DNA of 64,000 bases, taken from assembly GCF_022568815.1 (NCBI RefSeq), contig NZ_JAKZHX010000016.1, positions 62,001-126,000 of the forward strand, given 5' to 3'. The notes beneath the pieces are model-generated. The model did not search any database. It saw only the letters and a list, made by a program, of their open reading frames with translations, and was not told the origin of the DNA. A program made the translations under genes and the position numbers. The DNA is from Undibacterium paludis. GTDB taxonomy: Bacteria > Pseudomonadota > Gammaproteobacteria > Burkholderiales > Burkholderiaceae_D. Of the stretch, positions 34,819 to 43,831 are shown piece after piece; the first letter of the stretch is position 1; each line of letters opens with the position of its first letter.

Positions 34819-35271
34819 ATGAAACTCTTGAAACTGCTGGCCGCATTTCTGTTCATGACTCACATCAGCCTCGCATGGGCAGACGACAATCCTGCTGATG
34901 CCATTGCCATGGTCGACAAAGGACTGGCCTATATGCAGAAGAATGGTAAAGATGCCCTGGTGCAGGAAATCAATAACAAGAACCCGGAATTCATGAATGG
35001 TGCCATTTACCTTTCTGTACGCGGTCTCGATGGCATCATGGTTGCACATCCCATCAATCCCAAGCTGATAGGTAAAAACATGCTGGACCTGCCCGATGCT
35101 GACGGCAAATACTTCCGCAAGGACATCGTTGCCCTGGCCAAGAGCAAGGGCAAAGGCTGGGTTGACTATCGCTTCAACAATCCGGTCACCAAACAGATGG
35201 AAAACAAGAGCACTTATATAGTCCGCAGCAATGATGTGATACTCGAAGCCGGGATCTATAAAGGGAAGTAG
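34819..35271 (+). CDS. Periplasmic single-Cache-domain protein
   Basis: A 150-residue exported protein: a signal peptide (LLAAFLFMTHISLAWA, cut near residue 21), then one sCache_2-type ligand domain. Diagnostic phrases are HPINPKLIGKNMLDLPDADGK, KGKGWVDYRFNNPVTKQ and the final ILEAGIYKGK. It has no membrane segment, kinase or chemotaxis domain, so it is a free periplasmic binding module. The domain is clearly similar to the sensor part of the histidine kinase at 15973. Stand-alone proteins of this kind have been annotated as calcium-channel-like Cache proteins in Burkholderiales. It is monocistronic, with a terminator 60 bases downstream. Confidence 0.88.
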   Translation: MKLLKLLAAFLFMTHISLAWADDNPADAIAMVDKGLAYMQKNGKDALVQEINNKNPEFMNGAIYLSVRGLDGIMVAHPINPKLIGKNMLDLPDADGKYFRKDIVALAKSKGKGWVDYRFNNPVTKQMENKSTYIVRSNDVILEAGIYKGK

Positions 35272-35330
35272 AAAAATACCTGGTTACGCGCCTTTATTGT
35301 CCGAAATTAGCCCGTCACAGTAGCAATCGT

Positions 35331-35359
35331 AAAAATGGGCACGCTGCGTGCCCATTTTT
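35331..35359 (+). terminator. Terminator of the Cache protein gene
   Basis: A perfect 13-base stem beginning AAAAATGGGCACG with a CTG loop, ending in a T run. Confidence 0.95.
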
Positions 35360-35422
35360 ACGTTCAAGGCCAGATCAAGAAATGATCCGGTACTGTAGCC
35401 ACCAAGTTAAAAATTCAGTTCC

Positions 35423-35460
35423 ATATAGCCTCCCTATATAGCCTCCCTATACAGCCCCCT
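35423..35460. repeat. Short tandem repeat, 13-base unit
   Basis: ATATAGCCTCCCT occurs twice exactly (35423-35435, 35436-35448) and a third, degenerate copy ATACAGCCCCCT follows. It lies in the 391-base gap between the Cache gene and the GGDEF-EAL gene (35272-35663). The rest of that gap shows only the terminator and no gene. Confidence 0.7.
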
Positions 35461-35663
35461 ACCCAGCACCTCATCCAGCGCCCTGCCAGTACATCCAGTT
35501 TGTGTACGATATCGTACAGACCGCGAGCTTGTCCTCCGGTAATTTTTACCTACCAACTCAGCTATCACTGCGCTGCAAGATTGATGCAATCACAAAGTCC
35601 AGGGTGTTGTGCTGGTCATCTGCATCTTATTGCAACTACTCCGCCTGACAAGGAGCAATCCTC

Positions 35664-37781
35664 ATGACTTACCGTATACTGATTATTACCGGTGACATAG
35701 CTGATGGCACGACACTGGCAGAAACACTGTGCACAGCCAAAGACCAACATTACAAGGTCGATATAGCCTGGCAGCTGGCTGACGCCATCCAGCGTCTGCA
35801 AGGAACACATATGGACGCCATACTGGTCAACCTGGCACTGCCGGATAGTCAGGGGCTGGCGACTCTCAATGCACTGACTTCTGCAGCGCCACAAATCCCC
35901 ATCGTGACCTTGTGTGGTAACGACGACGCTCTGGCCATCGAAGCCCTGCGTTACGGCGCCCAGGGATATCTGTTCAAGGAACACTACAGCAGTTACCTGG
36001 TCTCACAATCATTGCGCCAGATTTTGCGTCATAAAGTTCTCGATGAATCGGCCTACAGGGAAAAAGCACGCGCAGAAATAACGCTCAACTCCATCAGCGA
36101 TGCCGTGATAGGCACGGACATGGCAGGCAATGTCGACTACCTCAATGTGGCGGCTGAGCATATAACCCAATGGACCAGGGATGAAGCACGTGGCCACCCT
36201 ATCAGCGTTGTCATGCCCCTGATTCACAGCGATACGCGCGAGCCAAAACCGAATCCGGTTGAACTGGTCCTGCAACAGGACAAGGCCACTACACTGACAC
36301 CAGGGACCATACTGCTGCGGCGCAATGGCAGCGAAGTCGCCATAGAGGATTCAACCGCGCCCATCCATGATTCTAGCGGGAGGATTGCCGGCGCCGTCAT
36401 GGTATTCCATGACGTCACGGCAACCCAGGCCATGGCGCAGAAAATGGCTTACCTTGCGCAGCATGACTTCCTGACTGATCTGCCTAATCGTGTCCTGCTC
36501 AATGACAGGATAGAGCAGGCTATCAGCCTGGCAAGACGCAACGATACCCAGGTGGCCGTGCTCTTTCTTGATCTCGACAACTTCAAACACATCAATGACT
36601 CATTGGGTCATGCAACCGGTGACAAACTGCTGCAGTCAGTGGCAGAACGTCTCAGTGCCTGTGTGCGTCATTCAGACACGGTCAGTCGTCAGGGCGGTGA
36701 TGAATTCGTGATACTGGTGACGGAAGAAAAATCGGCAGAAAAGGCAGCAGTCGTCGCCGACAAGATATTGAGTTCACTGGCTGAGCCGCACAAAATAGCC
36801 AAGAATGACTTGCATATCACCACCAGCATAGGGATCAGCCTTTACCCGGCAGACGGGCAGGATGCCGGGACCCTGATCAAAAATGCCGACACCGCAATGT
36901 ACCAGGCCAAGGAAAAAGGGCGCAACAATTACCAGTTTTTCAAACCCGAGATGAACGTACGTGCGGTAGAGAGACAGATCATAGAAGCCAATCTGCGACT
37001 GGCCCTGGTCAGAAAAGAATTCGTACTGCACTACCAACCCAAGATCAATCTGACGACCAACGACATCACCGGTGCTGAAGCACTCTTGCGCTGGTCACAT
37101 CCCGAATGGGGCCTGGTATCACCGGTACGCTTCATTACCATCGCGGAGGAATGCGGTGTCATCATCCCCATAGGCCGCTGGGTGCTGCAGGAAGCATGCG
37201 CGCAAACCAGACGCTGGCAGGATGAAGGCCTGAAAATAGATTCCATCTCCGTCAATATTTCTGCCGTTGAATTTCGCCGCCAGGATTTTGTTGAAGCCGT
37301 ACGCAGCATCCTGAACAAGACCGGCCTGGACGCACATTGCCTGCAACTTGAAATCACCGAAAGCGTCCTGATGCGTGATGCAGAAAACAGTATCGCCATA
37401 CTCCAGCAATTGAAAGACATGGGTATACAACTGGCGGTCGATGATTTTGGCACCGGCTATTCCAGCCTGAGTTACCTGAATCAGTTCCCGATTGATGTCC
37501 TGAAAATCGACCAGTCATTTGTCAATGAGATAGGCGCCGGCAAGACCGATGGTGATGGCGCCATCGTCAGTGCTGTCATTGCAATGGGTAACAGCCTGAA
37601 ACAAAAAGTCATCGCAGAAGGTGTAGAGAATCCAGGGCAGCTGCGTTTTTTGAAAGACCAGCAATGTGAAGAAGGACAAGGGTATATATTCGCCAGACCA
37701 CTTGCGGCGGATCATTTCGCAAAAATGCTGCGGGTAAGAATTACGGCACATGCTCCAATACCCGTGTTGATGCCGGTTTGA
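35664..37781 (+). CDS. Receiver-PAS-GGDEF-EAL cyclic-di-GMP protein
   Basis: A 705-residue soluble protein handling the second messenger c-di-GMP. Residues 1-125 are a receiver-like domain in which the phosphoacceptor position is Asn56 (ILVNLALPD) and the acidic triad is reduced to ITGD, so it is probably not phosphorylated in the normal way. A PAS domain follows (about 135-250). The GGDEF domain has an intact QGGDEF near residue 344 and an inhibitory-site RHSD five residues before it. The EAL domain has EALLRW near 472 and DDFGTGYSSL, so both cyclase and phosphodiesterase motifs look usable. Which activity dominates cannot be told. A shared terminator separates it from gcvP. Confidence 0.92.
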   Translation: MTYRILIITGDIADGTTLAETLCTAKDQHYKVDIAWQLADAIQRLQGTHMDAILVNLALPDSQGLATLNALTSAAPQIPIVTLCGNDDALAIEALRYGAQGYLFKEHYSSYLVSQSLRQILRHKVLDESAYREKARAEITLNSISDAVIGTDMAGNVDYLNVAAEHITQWTRDEARGHPISVVMPLIHSDTREPKPNPVELVLQQDKATTLTPGTILLRRNGSEVAIEDSTAPIHDSSGRIAGAVMVFHDVTATQAMAQKMAYLAQHDFLTDLPNRVLLNDRIEQAISLARRNDTQVAVLFLDLDNFKHINDSLGHATGDKLLQSVAERLSACVRHSDTVSRQGGDEFVILVTEEKSAEKAAVVADKILSSLAEPHKIAKNDLHITTSIGISLYPADGQDAGTLIKNADTAMYQAKEKGRNNYQFFKPEMNVRAVERQIIEANLRLALVRKEFVLHYQPKINLTTNDITGAEALLRWSHPEWGLVSPVRFITIAEECGVIIPIGRWVLQEACAQTRRWQDEGLKIDSISVNISAVEFRRQDFVEAVRSILNKTGLDAHCLQLEITESVLMRDAENSIAILQQLKDMGIQLAVDDFGTGYSSLSYLNQFPIDVLKIDQSFVNEIGAGKTDGDGAIVSAVIAMGNSLKQKVIAEGVENPGQLRFLKDQQCEEGQGYIFARPLAADHFAKMLRVRITAHAPIPVLMPV

Positions 37782-37790
37782 AGGCCTGAC

Positions 37791-37820
37791 AAAAAAAGGA
37801 CATGCAAGCATGTCCTTTTT
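37791..37820. terminator. Bidirectional terminator
   Basis: AAAAAGGACATGC and GCATGTCCTTTTT arms around a short loop, between the convergent GGDEF-EAL and gcvP genes. Confidence 0.93.
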
Positions 37821-37844
37821 ACTTAAAGCCGGTGAATAAGAAAA

Positions 37845-40733
37845 TTATTCGTAATCACTGACAGGTATGCAGGAACAGAACAGGTTACGGTCGCCATAGA
37901 CATTGTCTGCACGACCAACCGGCGCCCAGTACTTCTGCTTGCGCAGCGAAGCTACCGGGTAGGCGGCGACTTCACGACTGTATGCATGAGGCCATTCATT
38001 GGCGACCAGCACTTCTGCCGTATGCGGTGCAAATTTCAGTGGATTGTCCTTGGCGTCAAATTCACCGCTGGCCACTTTGGCGATTTCTTCACGGATGCAG
38101 ATCATGGCATCAATGAAGCGGTCAAGTTCGGCTTGTGATTCGCTTTCTGTCGGTTCTATCATCAAGGTGCCAGGCACAGGGAAGCTCATGGTCGGTGCGT
38201 GGAAGCCAAAGTCGATGAGGCGCTTGGCCACGTCTTCATTGCTAATGCCAGTGGCATCAGTCAATGGACGCAGGTCCAGGATGCACTCATGCGCGACCAG
38301 ACCATCATGACCGCTGTACAGAACAGGATAATGCGGGGCCAGGCGCTTGGCGATGTAGTTGGCCGCCAGGATGGCGGTTTCTGTTGCGTCTTTCAGACCT
38401 TGTGCCCCCATCATGGCGATATACATCCAGGAGATAGGCAGGATGCTGGCAGAGCCGAAAGGTGCAGCACTGACGGCAGAAATGCCGTCTTCACCGCGTA
38501 CGTAACCAGTTGATTTCTGGTTGGGCAGGAACTTCGCCAGATGTGCGCCAACTGCAACCGGACCTACGCCTGGGCCGCCACCACCGTGAGGGATACAGAA
38601 AGTCTTGTGCAGGTTCAGGTGGCTGACGTCGCCACCGAACTTGCCAGGGGCTGCCACACCAACCAGTGCATTCATGTTGGCGCCGTCGACATACACCTGG
38701 CCACCGTGGCTATGCACGATGTCACACAATTGCTGTATGCCCTCTTCAAACACACCATGCGTGGATGGATAGGTCACCATTACTGCTGCCAGATTGGCGC
38801 TGTGTTTTTCTGCCTTGGCTTTCAGGTCATCGAGATCAACGTTACCCTTGTCATCACAGGCAACCACGACCACGTCCATGCCGACCATGCTGGCCGATGC
38901 CGGATTGGTACCGTGGGCAGAAGACGGGATCAGGCAGATGTTACGATGTGCTTCACCACGGGATGCATGGTAAGCCTGGATCACCAGCAAGCCTGCATAT
39001 TCACCTTGCGAACCGGCGTTCGGTTGCAGGGATACGGCGTCGTAACCGGTTGCTGCGCACAGCATGGCCTCAAGCTGGTCTATCATTTCACGATAACCGA
39101 CGGTCTGGTCATCAGGGGCGAAAGGATGGATACTGGAAAACTCCGGCCAGGTCACGGGTATCATTTCGCTGGTGGCATTGAGTTTCATGGTGCAGGAACC
39201 CAGCGGTATCATGGTGCGGTCCAGCGCCAGGTCCTTGTCAGCCAGGCTGCGCAGGTAGCGCAGCATTTCATGCTCGGAATGATAGCGATTGAAGGTCGGG
39301 TGCGTCAGGTAAGCCGTGCCACGGGTCAGTGCTGCCGGGTAGGCATCGTTGACGGCAGCTTCAATCGCAGCGAAGTCCAGCCGGCCAGTGGCACTGGTGG
39401 CCTTGGCGAAGATGCCCCACAGGGCTTCGATATCTGCACGGGTAACAGTCTCGTCCAGCGAAACACCAACCTGGGTAGCACTGATTTTGCGCAAATTGTA
39501 GCCTGCTGCCTCGGCTGCCTGATGGCAGGCTGCCGCATCGGCAACATTGATCGTCAGGGTATCAAAATAAGTACTGTTGACAATAGACAGACCCAGTTGC
39601 TTCAAGCCACCGGCCAGCACGCCTGTCAGGCGGTGCGTGCGCAAGGCGATCTGGCGCAAGCCAGCAGGGCCGTGGTACACGGCATACATGGAAGCAATGA
39701 CAGCCAACAGAACCTGGGCAGTACAGATGTTGGATGTTGCTTTTTCACGGCGGATATGTTGCTCGCGTGTTTGCAGGGCCAGGCGATAAGCCTTGTTGCC
39801 TTGCGCATCAATGGTCACACCGACCAGACGGCCAGGCATGCTGCGTTTGAAGGCATCGCGCGTACCCATGTAACCGGCATGCGGGCCGCCAAAACCCAAC
39901 GGCACACCAAAACGCTGACTGTTACCAACGACCACATCTGCGCCCCATTCACCAGGGGAAGCGATCAGGGTCAAGGCCAGCAGGTCAGCAGCAGCGATCA
40001 CCATTGCGCCCTTGGCATGCATGGCGGCGGCATATTCGCGGTAGTCACGGATGGAACCATCTACACCTGGGTATTGGAGCAGGACGCCGAAGCATTCATT
40101 GTCCAGCGCTTCTGTACCAGCGCAGCTGCGTACTTCTATGCCCAGCGGCTTGGCGCGGGTTTCGATGATTTCACGGGTTTGTGGTAGTACGTCGTCAGCG
40201 ACATAAAACACATTGGACTTGGATTTGCCAACGCGCTGTATCAGCGTCATGGCTTCGGCAGCTGCCGTACCTTCATCAAGCATGGATGCATTGGCGATGT
40301 CCATGCCAGTCAGGTCGGTAATGACCTGCTGGAAGTTCAGGATCGCTTCCAGACGGCCTTGCGAAATTTCTGGCTGATAAGGTGTGTAAGCGGTATACCA
40401 GGCAGGGTTTTCAAAAATATTGCGCAGGATGACGCCAGGCGTGTGAGTATTGTAATAACCCTGACCGATCAGTGACTTCAGGACACGATTCTTGGATGCC
40501 AGGGCTTTCAGGGTAGCCAGTGCTTCCGTTTCGGATTTGGCTTCAGTGAACTGCGCCAGCGGCAATACGTCGTGACGGCGGATGTTTTCCGGGACGATGG
40601 CGTCAATCAGGGCATTGCGGTCGGCATAGCCCAGGGTTTTCAGCATGGCGGCCTGTTCAGCTTCAGATGGGCCGATATGACGGGCGATGAAAGCATCGTG
40701 TGCTTCCAGTTGTGACAGTGAGGGACGGGTCAT
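37845..40733 (-). CDS. gcvP: Glycine dehydrogenase (decarboxylating), P-protein
   Basis: The pyridoxal-phosphate enzyme of the glycine cleavage complex; it decarboxylates glycine and passes the aminomethyl group to lipoyl-GcvH. At 962 residues it is the fused, homodimeric form. The PLP lysine is Lys710 in HKTFCIPHGGGGPG. The N-terminal half opens with FIARHIGPSEAEQAAML and includes LLDEGTAAAEAM-type sequence, as expected. It is the last gene of gcvT-gcvH-gcvP, and a hairpin lies between it and gcvH. Confidence 0.98.
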   Translation of the reverse strand: MTRPSLSQLEAHDAFIARHIGPSEAEQAAMLKTLGYADRNALIDAIVPENIRRHDVLPLAQFTEAKSETEALATLKALASKNRVLKSLIGQGYYNTHTPGVILRNIFENPAWYTAYTPYQPEISQGRLEAILNFQQVITDLTGMDIANASMLDEGTAAAEAMTLIQRVGKSKSNVFYVADDVLPQTREIIETRAKPLGIEVRSCAGTEALDNECFGVLLQYPGVDGSIRDYREYAAAMHAKGAMVIAAADLLALTLIASPGEWGADVVVGNSQRFGVPLGFGGPHAGYMGTRDAFKRSMPGRLVGVTIDAQGNKAYRLALQTREQHIRREKATSNICTAQVLLAVIASMYAVYHGPAGLRQIALRTHRLTGVLAGGLKQLGLSIVNSTYFDTLTINVADAAACHQAAEAAGYNLRKISATQVGVSLDETVTRADIEALWGIFAKATSATGRLDFAAIEAAVNDAYPAALTRGTAYLTHPTFNRYHSEHEMLRYLRSLADKDLALDRTMIPLGSCTMKLNATSEMIPVTWPEFSSIHPFAPDDQTVGYREMIDQLEAMLCAATGYDAVSLQPNAGSQGEYAGLLVIQAYHASRGEAHRNICLIPSSAHGTNPASASMVGMDVVVVACDDKGNVDLDDLKAKAEKHSANLAAVMVTYPSTHGVFEEGIQQLCDIVHSHGGQVYVDGANMNALVGVAAPGKFGGDVSHLNLHKTFCIPHGGGGPGVGPVAVGAHLAKFLPNQKSTGYVRGEDGISAVSAAPFGSASILPISWMYIAMMGAQGLKDATETAILAANYIAKRLAPHYPVLYSGHDGLVAHECILDLRPLTDATGISNEDVAKRLIDFGFHAPTMSFPVPGTLMIEPTESESQAELDRFIDAMICIREEIAKVASGEFDAKDNPLKFAPHTAEVLVANEWPHAYSREVAAYPVASLRKQKYWAPVGRADNVYGDRNLFCSCIPVSDYE

Positions 40734-40819
40734 GATATGTGCGGTGCGGGAGAATAAACTGGCCAGGCCACAGGCCGGGCAACAAAATCAAAAGACTGGA
40801 ACAGGCTATAAACGCAAAG

Positions 40820-40837
40820 AGGTGGCACAGGCCACCT
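40820..40837 (-). other. Hairpin between gcvH and gcvP
   Basis: AGGTGGC and GCCACCT arms with a 4-base loop, in the 117-base gap. On the minus strand it is followed by CTTTGCGTTTATAG, so it may act as a weak attenuator or as an mRNA stabiliser. Confidence 0.45.
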
Positions 40838-40850
40838 CCGCGTAGATCAA

Positions 40851-41228
40851 TCAGGCTATGTTCTTGGCGTAAGCTTCTGCGCTCAACAGGCCGTCTACAT
40901 CAGCGATGTTGGCAGGCTTGAGTTTGAACAGCCATGCAGCAAATGCGTCGGCATTGATGGATTCTGGCGCATCGGCCAGTTCTTCATTGATGGCAACTAC
41001 TTCACCGGTCACTGGTGCATAGATGTCGCCCGCAGCCTTGACGGATTCAACCACGGCACAGTCCTTGCCTTTTTCCAGTGATGTGCCAACTTTTGGCAAA
41101 TCAACAAACACGATGTCGCCCAGGGCGTCTTGTGCATAGGCCGTGATGCCGACGGTGATGGTGCCGTCTGCTTCGGTGCGCACCCACTCGTGGGATTCAG
41201 TGTATTTCAGGTCTGCTGGTACGTTCAT
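40851..41228 (-). CDS. gcvH: Glycine cleavage system H protein
   Basis: The 125-residue lipoyl carrier of the glycine cleavage complex. The lipoylation site is Lys64 in VESVKAAGDIYAP, within the usual ESVKA context. The N-terminus MNVPADLKYTESHEWV is the family standard. It lies 67 bases after gcvT and before gcvP in one operon under the riboswitch. Confidence 0.98.
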   Translation of the reverse strand: MNVPADLKYTESHEWVRTEADGTITVGITAYAQDALGDIVFVDLPKVGTSLEKGKDCAVVESVKAAGDIYAPVTGEVVAINEELADAPESINADAFAAWLFKLKPANIADVDGLLSAEAYAKNIA

Positions 41229-41295
41229 GTTGGACTCCGGATAAATGTTATTTCAATAGAATGTTTAATTGTATTTTTTACAGACTGTCTTCTGA

Positions 41296-42426
41296 TCAGG
41301 CAACCAGGATCTTGCCGTTCCGCACGAAAGGCAATTTCACGACACTGGCAGCCAGTTGCTTGTCACGTATCACGACATGGACAGTATCGCCGACAGTCAC
41401 GCCCATAGGCAAGCGCGCCAGAGCAATCGCCTGTTGCATGGTGGGGCTGAATGTACCGCTGGTGATTTCACCTTCACCCTGGGCGCAGACCACTTTCTGA
41501 TGGGCGCGCAGGATACCGCCTTTTTCACGCAGGACCAGACCGAGGAACTGGGCATTCTGGCCTTTTTGCTGCAAGGCTTGTTTTCCGACAAAGTCACGCT
41601 CGCTGACCAAGTCAATGGTCCAGGCCAGACTGGCGTCGAGCGGGTTGACGCTTTCATCCATGTCCTGGCCGTACAGGTTCATGCCTGCTTCCAGACGCAG
41701 GGTGTCACGTGCGCCGAGGCCGGCAGGTTTAACGCCAGCAGCAGCCAGGGCATTCCATAATTCAGTCACGCGATCAGCAGAGACGGCGATTTCAAAGCCG
41801 TCTTCACCGGTATAGCCGGTGCGCGCCACCATGACTTCGCCAAAGGCAGTGTCAGCGACGATCACAGCATTGAAAGGTTTGATTTCTGCGCTTGCAGCTT
41901 TGGTTTCTGGCAGCACTTCCCAGGCTTTGGCACGGGCATTCGGGCCCTGCACTGCCACCAGGGCAAATGCATTGGCGCCGTCACGGCGCTGGGTGATGGT
42001 CAGGCCGCTATTGGTCTCTGCATTGCGTGCCTGCATCCAGGCGATGTCTTTTTCTGCTGTGCCGGCGTTGACGACCAGGCGGAACCAGTTTTCATTGAAG
42101 AAATAGATGATGAGGTCGTCAATGACCGTGCCTTCAGGCTTCAACATGCAGGAGTACAGTGCCTTGCCGGCCACCTGCAACTTGTCGACATTATTGGCGA
42201 CCAGGCCGCGCAAGAAACTGCGTACATTCTCGCCCTGCAGATCAACGACGCACATATGGGATACATCAAACATGCCGCAATCGGTGCGCACTGCATGATG
42301 CTCTTCGATTTGGGAACCATAGTTGACAGGCATGTCCCAGCCGCCAAAATCAACCATTTTTGCGCCAGCCGCACGATGGGCTGCATTGAGGGGAGTTGCC
42401 TTGAGTGATGTCGCTGCTTGCGTCAT
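41296..42426 (-). CDS. gcvT: Glycine cleavage system T protein (aminomethyltransferase)
   Basis: Releases ammonia from aminomethyl-lipoyl-GcvH and transfers the one-carbon unit to tetrahydrofolate. The 376-residue protein shows MVDFGGWDMPVNYG at the folate side, FDVSHMCVVDLQG and ARTGYTGEDGFEI, all characteristic. It is the first gene of the operon, and its mRNA leader contains a tandem glycine riboswitch. The hairpin at 42461-42493 lies just before its ATG. Confidence 0.97.
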   Translation of the reverse strand: MTQAATSLKATPLNAAHRAAGAKMVDFGGWDMPVNYGSQIEEHHAVRTDCGMFDVSHMCVVDLQGENVRSFLRGLVANNVDKLQVAGKALYSCMLKPEGTVIDDLIIYFFNENWFRLVVNAGTAEKDIAWMQARNAETNSGLTITQRRDGANAFALVAVQGPNARAKAWEVLPETKAASAEIKPFNAVIVADTAFGEVMVARTGYTGEDGFEIAVSADRVTELWNALAAAGVKPAGLGARDTLRLEAGMNLYGQDMDESVNPLDASLAWTIDLVSERDFVGKQALQQKGQNAQFLGLVLREKGGILRAHQKVVCAQGEGEITSGTFSPTMQQAIALARLPMGVTVGDTVHVVIRDKQLAASVVKLPFVRNGKILVA

Positions 42427-42460
42427 GAATGCCTCATTACCGGGTTGAAGGGACGAACAA

Positions 42461-42493
42461 GCGCATGTTGACGGGATGAATCGTCACATGCGC
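42461..42493 (-). promoter_or_regulatory. Likely expression-platform hairpin of the glycine riboswitch
   Basis: A 12-13 base stem (GCGCATGTTGACG with a one-base bulge against CGTCACATGCGC) lies between the second aptamer and the gcvT start. It is not followed by a strong T-run, so control of translation or a weak terminator are both possible. Confidence 0.5.
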
Positions 42494-42505
42494 TGAAATC
42501 GCATA

Positions 42506-42720
42506 CCCCTCTGTCCTGGTACCTGAGAGATTACGGGGGCATTGTATGTTTGCTTTCCCGCGCGCACCTTCGGTGGGTAGTCTGGCTCATTTCACATGTA
42601 CGCCGCTACCACTCTCCAGAGTTGGGGCAACTTTTAACTACCCCGTCGATCGGTCCTTTTGCCTGAGAGTTTTTTGGGTATTAGCCCCTTCGGCGGCAAC
42701 TTTCGTCGCTCTCTCCCGAT
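42506..42720 (-). promoter_or_regulatory. Tandem glycine riboswitch upstream of gcvT
   Basis: Two adjacent glycine aptamers in the gcvT leader. Read on the minus strand, aptamer I begins near 42720 with CGGGAGAGAGC and continues through the CGCCGAAGGGGC core to ACTCTCAGGCAAAAGGACCG. Aptamer II begins near 42625 with CTGGAGAGTGG, has the CACCGAAGGTG core, and closes with AATCTCTCAGGTACCAGGAC and AGAGGGG near 42506. The GGAGAG, CCGAAGG and CTCTCAGG elements of both copies match the known class. Binding of glycine normally turns the gcv operon on. Confidence 0.95.
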
Positions 42721-42731
42721 CAAGTAGCGCG

Positions 42732-42737
42732 ATTATA
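42732..42737 (-). promoter_or_regulatory. -10 element of the gcv operon promoter
   Basis: TATAAT on the minus strand, about 12 bases before the first aptamer, so transcription would start at the riboswitch edge. The -35 region is weak. Confidence 0.45.
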
Positions 42738-42987
42738 TAAGGCTTGTCTGTGCTTGGATAGTTTGACGCATAAATATTTATGCAAAAACGTATATCGGAC
42801 CTGAACTGCTTGGCAGATTGATAAAAACCGACCTGCAAAATGCACCCAAACCATGTCTGACCCAAGCGGCAAAGAGTCCGAAGAAGCATCAGCACGTTAA
42901 AACGTTGCAAGTTAACAACGTTTCAATCATTTCAAAATTTCGGGAATATGCTGGCTCAGACAGGCTTGCAAAGCCAAGGAAAGGACA

Positions 42988-43815
42988 TCAGCGCAGCTGC
43001 AGGAACTTTTGTATCGTCGCCAGAACTTGCTTGCGCGACAATGGTTTGGTCAGAAAACCCTCGCAGCCGACCTGCTGGGCCAGGGGCTGTTTATAGACAA
43101 AACTCTTGTCGACCAGAAAAATCACGGTCGCCCTGCGGTCCGTGTTCTGTTTTTTCAACTCACCGCATAGGCGATAAGGGTCGATATCTGGCGTGGAAGT
43201 ATTAATCATCGTCATGGCGTGACGATTATTTTTGTCCAGCATCAAGGCGCTGCGCTCATCCGTTGCCAGCGTCACGGTAATGCCATATTTATCCATGATC
43301 ATGGCCACATATTCACGGAAGCGCATGTCCTTGTCGACGATCATGATGCCGCCACGGGGAATATTGGGCCGGCGCATCTTCTGGTATTCAGCCGGGTCAG
43401 TCAGGTCCATGTCCAGGCGTTCACGACGACGACGCTCGGGCACCGCCACCTCGCTAAAGGCAGCCAGGGTGGTCAGCAAGAGCTGGCGCCTGTCTATCAG
43501 CTCATCAAGCACATCGAACAGCTTACGCCAGCGTATCGGGCGCGGCATGGAAGGATAATTAAGGTTGACTTCGGTCTTACCAATAAGCAATACTGGCTGC
43601 GCGCCACCCAGGTTCAGGTCGGACAGGGTTGCCAGGGCCTTTAAATCTTCCGCATTGACAATATGTATGTCAGCATCTTGTAGACTACCGGTTTTTAATA
43701 CCAGATAGCGATAGCCCTTCTCGCGCAGCACGGCAAGAACGGTTGAAAAGGTTTCTTCCTCTTTTGGGGAAAATCCAAGCAGTCGGATCGCGATCGTTGG
43801 AGTTTTTGTTGGCAT
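42988..43815 (-). CDS. Pseudo-receiver domain protein
   Basis: A 275-residue soluble protein. The C-terminal 120 residues have the response-regulator fold (IMIVDKDMRFREYVAMIMDKYG at the start, FLTKPLSRKQV with the conserved Lys near the end). The phosphoacceptor position is Asn205 (MINTSTPDID instead of LLDxxMPxxD), and the conserved Thr/Ser of strand 4 is also lost (FLVDK). The N-terminal 150 residues are a divergent, partly receiver-like region (VLLIGKTEVNLNYP) plus a basic RRRRER linker. No output domain is present. It may work as a constitutive protein-interaction module. It is monocistronic and divergent from parE. Confidence 0.75.
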   Translation of the reverse strand: MPTKTPTIAIRLLGFSPKEEETFSTVLAVLREKGYRYLVLKTGSLQDADIHIVNAEDLKALATLSDLNLGGAQPVLLIGKTEVNLNYPSMPRPIRWRKLFDVLDELIDRRQLLLTTLAAFSEVAVPERRRRERLDMDLTDPAEYQKMRRPNIPRGGIMIVDKDMRFREYVAMIMDKYGITVTLATDERSALMLDKNNRHAMTMINTSTPDIDPYRLCGELKKQNTDRRATVIFLVDKSFVYKQPLAQQVGCEGFLTKPLSRKQVLATIQKFLQLR

Positions 43816-43831
43816 CGTTTTTCCATCTACA

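Noticed and set aside
35423..35460. CRISPR-like array
   Set aside because: The 13-base units are directly adjacent with no spacers, so this is only a simple tandem repeat.
38541..40187. Very long plus-strand open frame (548 codons) opposite gcvP
   Set aside because: It lies wholly inside gcvP on the other strand, has Cys/His-rich composition typical of an antisense shadow, and resembles no family.
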